Positions 7,358-8,702 of a stretch of 8,702 nt of DNA are shown here, in pieces. The position numbers were made by a program, and so were the translations under genes. Under the pieces are notes generated by a model, which was not told the DNA's origin, made no database searches, and was given only the letters and a program-made list of their open reading frames with translations. The DNA is from an uncultured Prevotella sp. (GTDB taxonomy: Bacteria > Bacteroidota > Bacteroidia > Bacteroidales > Bacteroidaceae). The stretch lies in the NCBI GenBank assembly GCA_934219025.1, contig CAKQDG010000090.1, positions 1 to 8,702 on the forward strand, written 5' to 3'. The first letter of the stretch is position 1. Every line of letters begins with the position of its first letter.

Positions 7358-8180
7358 CGTTGTACTCTCCTAAATTTATGAATTCGCTCGTAAGAGGCTT
7401 TACAGCCTCGATACTTTGTTTGTATTGTGTGTAGTCGCTGAATGACAAATCTATGTAAAATCTGTATTCCCATTCTCTTCCAATTATGGGGAGCGACTGT
7501 ATCTTTGTAAGGTTTATCCCGTAGAACGAGAAAATGCTCAATACTTTTGCAAGACTTCCACATTCGTGGCTTATGGTAAAAGCAAGGCTCGCTTTGTCTG
7601 TCGGATTTAAACTCTTCAGTTCGTTTGCTTTATTTTTCGGGGTGATAATCAAAAAGCGAGTGTAGTTGTGTTTGTTGTCCTCTATATGCTCTTCCAATAT
7701 TTTCATGCCGAATTTTCTTGCGGCTTCAGCATTGCATATTGCGGCTTGTCCATGAAGCTTGTTCTTGGCAATGTTCATCGCAGCTCCAGCTGTATCGTCA
7801 GCTTCAACAGATTTTAGAACAGGATGCCTCTCCAGATATTTCCGGCATTGCATTAAGGCAACGGGGTGGGAGTGCACTTCGTGAATCGTTTCCCAGGTGT
7901 CATCGGGCAAACAGCATATGCTGTGGGATATATGTAGTTTTTTTTCGCCCACGACTTCAAGTCCGCTTTGGCATAACAGTTCGTAGTTGTGCAACAGAGA
8001 GCCGGCAATAGTATTTTCAATGGCCACAATACCAATTGTGTCGTCTGTGTCTTTAACCTTGTCAAACACTTGCTCAAACGTGTTGCAATAGAGAAGACTC
8101 AGGTTTTCTCCGTTGAAATATCTTTTTGCTGCCATTTCATGAAAGCATCCTTCAAATCCTTGTATCGCTATTCTTTTCAT
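7344..8180 (-). CDS. pheA: Prephenate dehydratase with ACT domain
   Basis: Converts prephenate to phenylpyruvate, the committed Phe step. The 278-residue monofunctional protein has a periplasmic-binding-like catalytic region (about 1-180) with GIVAIENTIAGSL (50-62), HSHPVALMQC (103-112) and the catalytic T174-R175-F176 in NYTRFLII. A C-terminal ACT domain (about 198-270) has GSLAKVL (208-214), the usual Phe-contact loop, but QSLP (228-231) stands where the classical ESRP motif would be. I chose ATG at 8180 (MKRIAIQGFEG), which matches the family N-terminus. An in-frame ATG at 8219 lies inside the attenuator stem and would put non-homologous residues in front. It is the first structural gene of the operon, directly behind the leader-peptide attenuator. 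Confidence 0.95.
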   Translation of the reverse strand: MKRIAIQGFEGCFHEMAAKRYFNGENLSLLYCNTFEQVFDKVKDTDDTIGIVAIENTIAGSLLHNYELLCQSGLEVVGEKKLHISHSICCLPDDTWETIHEVHSHPVALMQCRKYLERHPVLKSVEADDTAGAAMNIAKNKLHGQAAICNAEAARKFGMKILEEHIEDNKHNYTRFLIITPKNKANELKSLNPTDKASLAFTISHECGSLAKVLSIFSFYGINLTKIQSLPIIGREWEYRFYIDLSFSDYTQYKQSIEAVKPLTSEFINLGEYNDDKN

Positions 8181-8202
8181 CTTATGTTTATGTACTGTTA
8201 AT

Positions 8203-8240
8203 AAAAATCCCCACTTCATAAATTAATATGAGGCGGGGAT
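8203..8240 (-). terminator. Attenuator terminator in the pheA leader
   Basis: Read on the minus strand, ATCCCCGCCTCATA (8240-8227) and TATGAAGTGGGGAT (8220-8207) pair at 13 of 14 positions (one G-U wobble, one C-A mismatch) around a 6-nt loop, with GGGGAU followed directly by UUUU, then AUU. This is an intrinsic terminator, but it sits 22 nt before the pheA start and after the operon promoter. It would therefore stop the operon unless disrupted. It is the 3:4 hairpin of the proposed attenuator. Its left arm contains CCCGCCT, which can instead pair with an upstream segment. Confidence 0.88.
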
Positions 8241-8307
8241 GCTTTACTATAATCTTTTCTTTAAGATTCTTTTCTTTAAGTTGAACTATACACGCAACTT
8301 CCCGCCT
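8231..8307 (-). promoter_or_regulatory. Antiterminator pairing (2:3) of the pheA attenuator
   Basis: AGGCGGG at 8307-8301, inside the end of the leader-peptide coding region, is perfectly complementary to CCCGCCT at 8237-8231, in the left arm of the terminator. The 7-bp, six-G/C pairing excludes the terminator stem. In the classical model, a ribosome stalled on the Phe/Tyr codons leaves the first segment free, this pairing forms and RNA polymerase reads through into pheA. Complementarity is seen; the switch is inferred from the pheL/trpL/hisL mechanism. Confidence 0.75.
8251..8280 (-). repeat. Tandem 15-bp duplication in the attenuator spacer
   Basis: On the minus strand CTTAAAGAAAAGAAT (8280-8266) is followed at once by CTTAAAGAAAAGATT (8265-8251), differing at one base. 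The first copy contains the leader-peptide stop codon (8278-8276). The purine-rich, unstructured duplication separates antiterminator segments 2 and 3, so it sets the loop length of the 2:3 hairpin. Confidence 0.9.
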
Positions 8308-8365
8308 TGCAAAACCATGCAAAGAAGTAATAGAAAAATCCAAAAGCTGCAAATAATACGTTCAT
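8276..8365 (-). CDS. Phe/Tyr-rich leader peptide of the aromatic operon (pheL-like)
   Basis: A 29-codon ORF from ATG (8365) to TAA (8278-8276), about 25 nt into the predicted transcript. Residues 5-18 read FAAFGFFYYFFAWF: 7 Phe, 2 Tyr and 1 Trp in 14 positions; a third Tyr is residue 26. Phe codons are 5 TTT and 2 TTC. No catalytic function is expected; translation itself is the sensor. When charged tRNA-Phe or tRNA-Tyr is scarce, the ribosome should stall at codons 10-14, leaving the AGGCGGG segment (codons 20-22) exposed. The peptide is analogous in role to E. coli PheL but differs in sequence and includes Tyr codons, matching an operon that contains tyrA. The upstream sequence is A-rich with no strong Shine-Dalgarno, usual for this phylum. 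Composition, position and RNA context together make this far more than a chance ORF. Confidence 0.88.
   Translation of the reverse strand: MNVLFAAFGFFYYFFAWFCKAGSCVYSST
8305..8324 (-). promoter_or_regulatory. Pause/anti-antiterminator hairpin (1:2) in the leader
   Basis: CTTTGCA (8324-8318) pairs with TGCAAGG (8311-8305) with one U-G wobble and a 6-nt loop, inside leader codons 14-21. An outer ACTTC/GAAGT pairing (8328-8324 with 8301-8297) can extend it across a bulge. It captures the first part of the AGGCGGG antiterminator segment, as a 1:2 hairpin should, and so favours the terminator when the leader RNA is free of ribosomes. The stem is modest in strength. Confidence 0.6.
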
Positions 8366-8394
8366 ATTCGTTCTCGTTTTTTATTTTATGTCTG

Positions 8395-8426
8395 CAAAAG
8401 TATAATAATAATTTGTTCTGTGCAAA
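8395..8426 (-). promoter_or_regulatory. Promoter of the aromatic amino acid operon
   Basis: On the minus strand TTTG (8426-8423), 20 nt, then TACTTTTG (8402-8395), a perfect TAnnTTTG -7 element. Transcription should start near 8390, giving an approximately 25-nt leader to the leader-peptide ATG and about 210 nt to pheA. It lies back-to-back with the secG promoter. The element match is seen; use is inferred. Confidence 0.8.
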
Positions 8427-8596
8427 CAATTTGAAGAAAAAAGTGAAAAATAAGTTTCATATTGATGAATGTTGCCTAATGCTTACCTGGAATAATATAC
8501 TGTAATTTAAATAAAAATATTCTGTCACGTGTCAATCTTTTATGGATGATTTTGCTATTTATCCAATTTTCCTTATAGAATATGATTAAATTTATG

Positions 8597-8604
8597 TATC
8601 TTTG
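8597..8604 (+). promoter_or_regulatory. Promoter -7 element of the right-edge gene (secG)
   Basis: TATCTTTG matches the Bacteroidetes -7 consensus TAnnTTTG exactly and lies 43 nt before the ATG at 8648. No clear TTTG -33 element is found at the usual 19-20 nt distance, so the call rests on the -7 box and its position. The rest of the 8427-8596 divergent region shows no gene or strong structure to me. Confidence 0.6.
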
Positions 8605-8647
8605 CACTCAATTTTGACAGTCAAATTTTTATTCAAATAAAATATTT

Positions 8648-8702
8648 ATGTATTTTATCCTATTTATTACCGTTATCTTGACGGCAGTTGTATTGGTCGT
8701 TG
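8648..8702 (+). CDS. secG: Probable SecG, preprotein translocase subunit (5' end only)
   Basis: Only 18 codons are present before the window ends. They read MYFILFITVILTAVVLVV, a hydrophobic first transmembrane segment starting right at the N-terminus. SecG is a small two-helix inner-membrane protein that assists the SecYE channel, and its Bacteroidetes members begin in just this way (MY followed by an aliphatic helix, then a Lys-Gly-rich loop). The diagnostic loop is outside the window, so another small membrane protein remains possible. An appropriately placed -7 box supports the start. Confidence 0.5.
   Translation, partial: MYFILFITVILTAVVLVV

Noticed and set aside
8181..8219. Upstream in-frame ATG at 8219 as the pheA start
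   Set aside because: The ATG lies within the 3' arm of the attenuator stem and the added residues do not match the family N-terminus; MKRIAIQGFEG from 8180 does.
8180..8390. T-box or metabolite riboswitch as the explanation of the pheA leader
   Set aside because: No T-box sequence or specifier-loop layout is seen, and the Phe/Tyr-rich ORF with three exclusive stems is fully explained by ribosome-mediated attenuation.
8239..8505. 88-codon + strand ORF in the region upstream of secG
   Set aside because: It runs antisense to the leader peptide, attenuator and operon promoter, has a Lys/Asn/Phe-rich low-complexity translation and no recognisable motif. The minus-strand reading explains the sequence far better.

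Overview
The window looks like chromosomal DNA of a member of the Bacteroidales, most likely Prevotella or a close relative. The reasons are promoter elements of the Bacteroidetes sigma-70 type (TTTG, about 19-20 nt, TAnnTTTG), A-rich leaders with little Shine-Dalgarno signal, a C-terminal DAHP synthase/chorismate mutase fusion, and a Bacteroidetes-style UvrA. Genus assignment is inference from remembered family features; no search was run.

Layout from left to right. The 3' end of an unidentified + strand gene (1-111) is followed by a strong intrinsic terminator (135-169). It converges on uvrA (229-3054, minus), which has its own promoter (3076-3106). A 205-nt gap upstream of the uvrA start holds a run of eight C and a 12-bp palindrome. 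A minus-strand aromatic amino acid operon then fills 8426 down to 3260. Its transcription order is: promoter, Phe/Tyr-rich leader peptide, attenuator, prephenate dehydratase (pheA), class I/II aminotransferase, DAHP synthase-chorismate mutase, prephenate dehydrogenase (tyrA), and an endonuclease/exonuclease/phosphatase-family protein. At the far right a divergent + strand gene, probably secG, begins at 8648 and runs off the window.

The operon is a near-complete Phe/Tyr module. The bifunctional enzyme performs the first shikimate-pathway step and makes prephenate from chorismate. PheA and TyrA take prephenate to phenylpyruvate and 4-hydroxyphenylpyruvate, and the aminotransferase probably makes Phe and Tyr. 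The five genes lie on one strand with a 14-nt overlap and gaps of 19, 69 and 11 nt.

The most notable element is not a listed long ORF. The roughly 210-nt leader upstream of pheA has all parts of a ribosome-mediated transcription attenuator: a Bacteroidetes promoter, a 29-codon leader peptide with 7 Phe, 3 Tyr and 1 Trp (including FFYYFF), a pause hairpin, an alternative AGGCGGG/CCCGCCT antiterminator pairing, and a 14-position stem-loop with a U-run 22 nt before the pheA start. It resembles E. coli pheL-pheA control in logic but senses Tyr as well as Phe, matching an operon that makes both.
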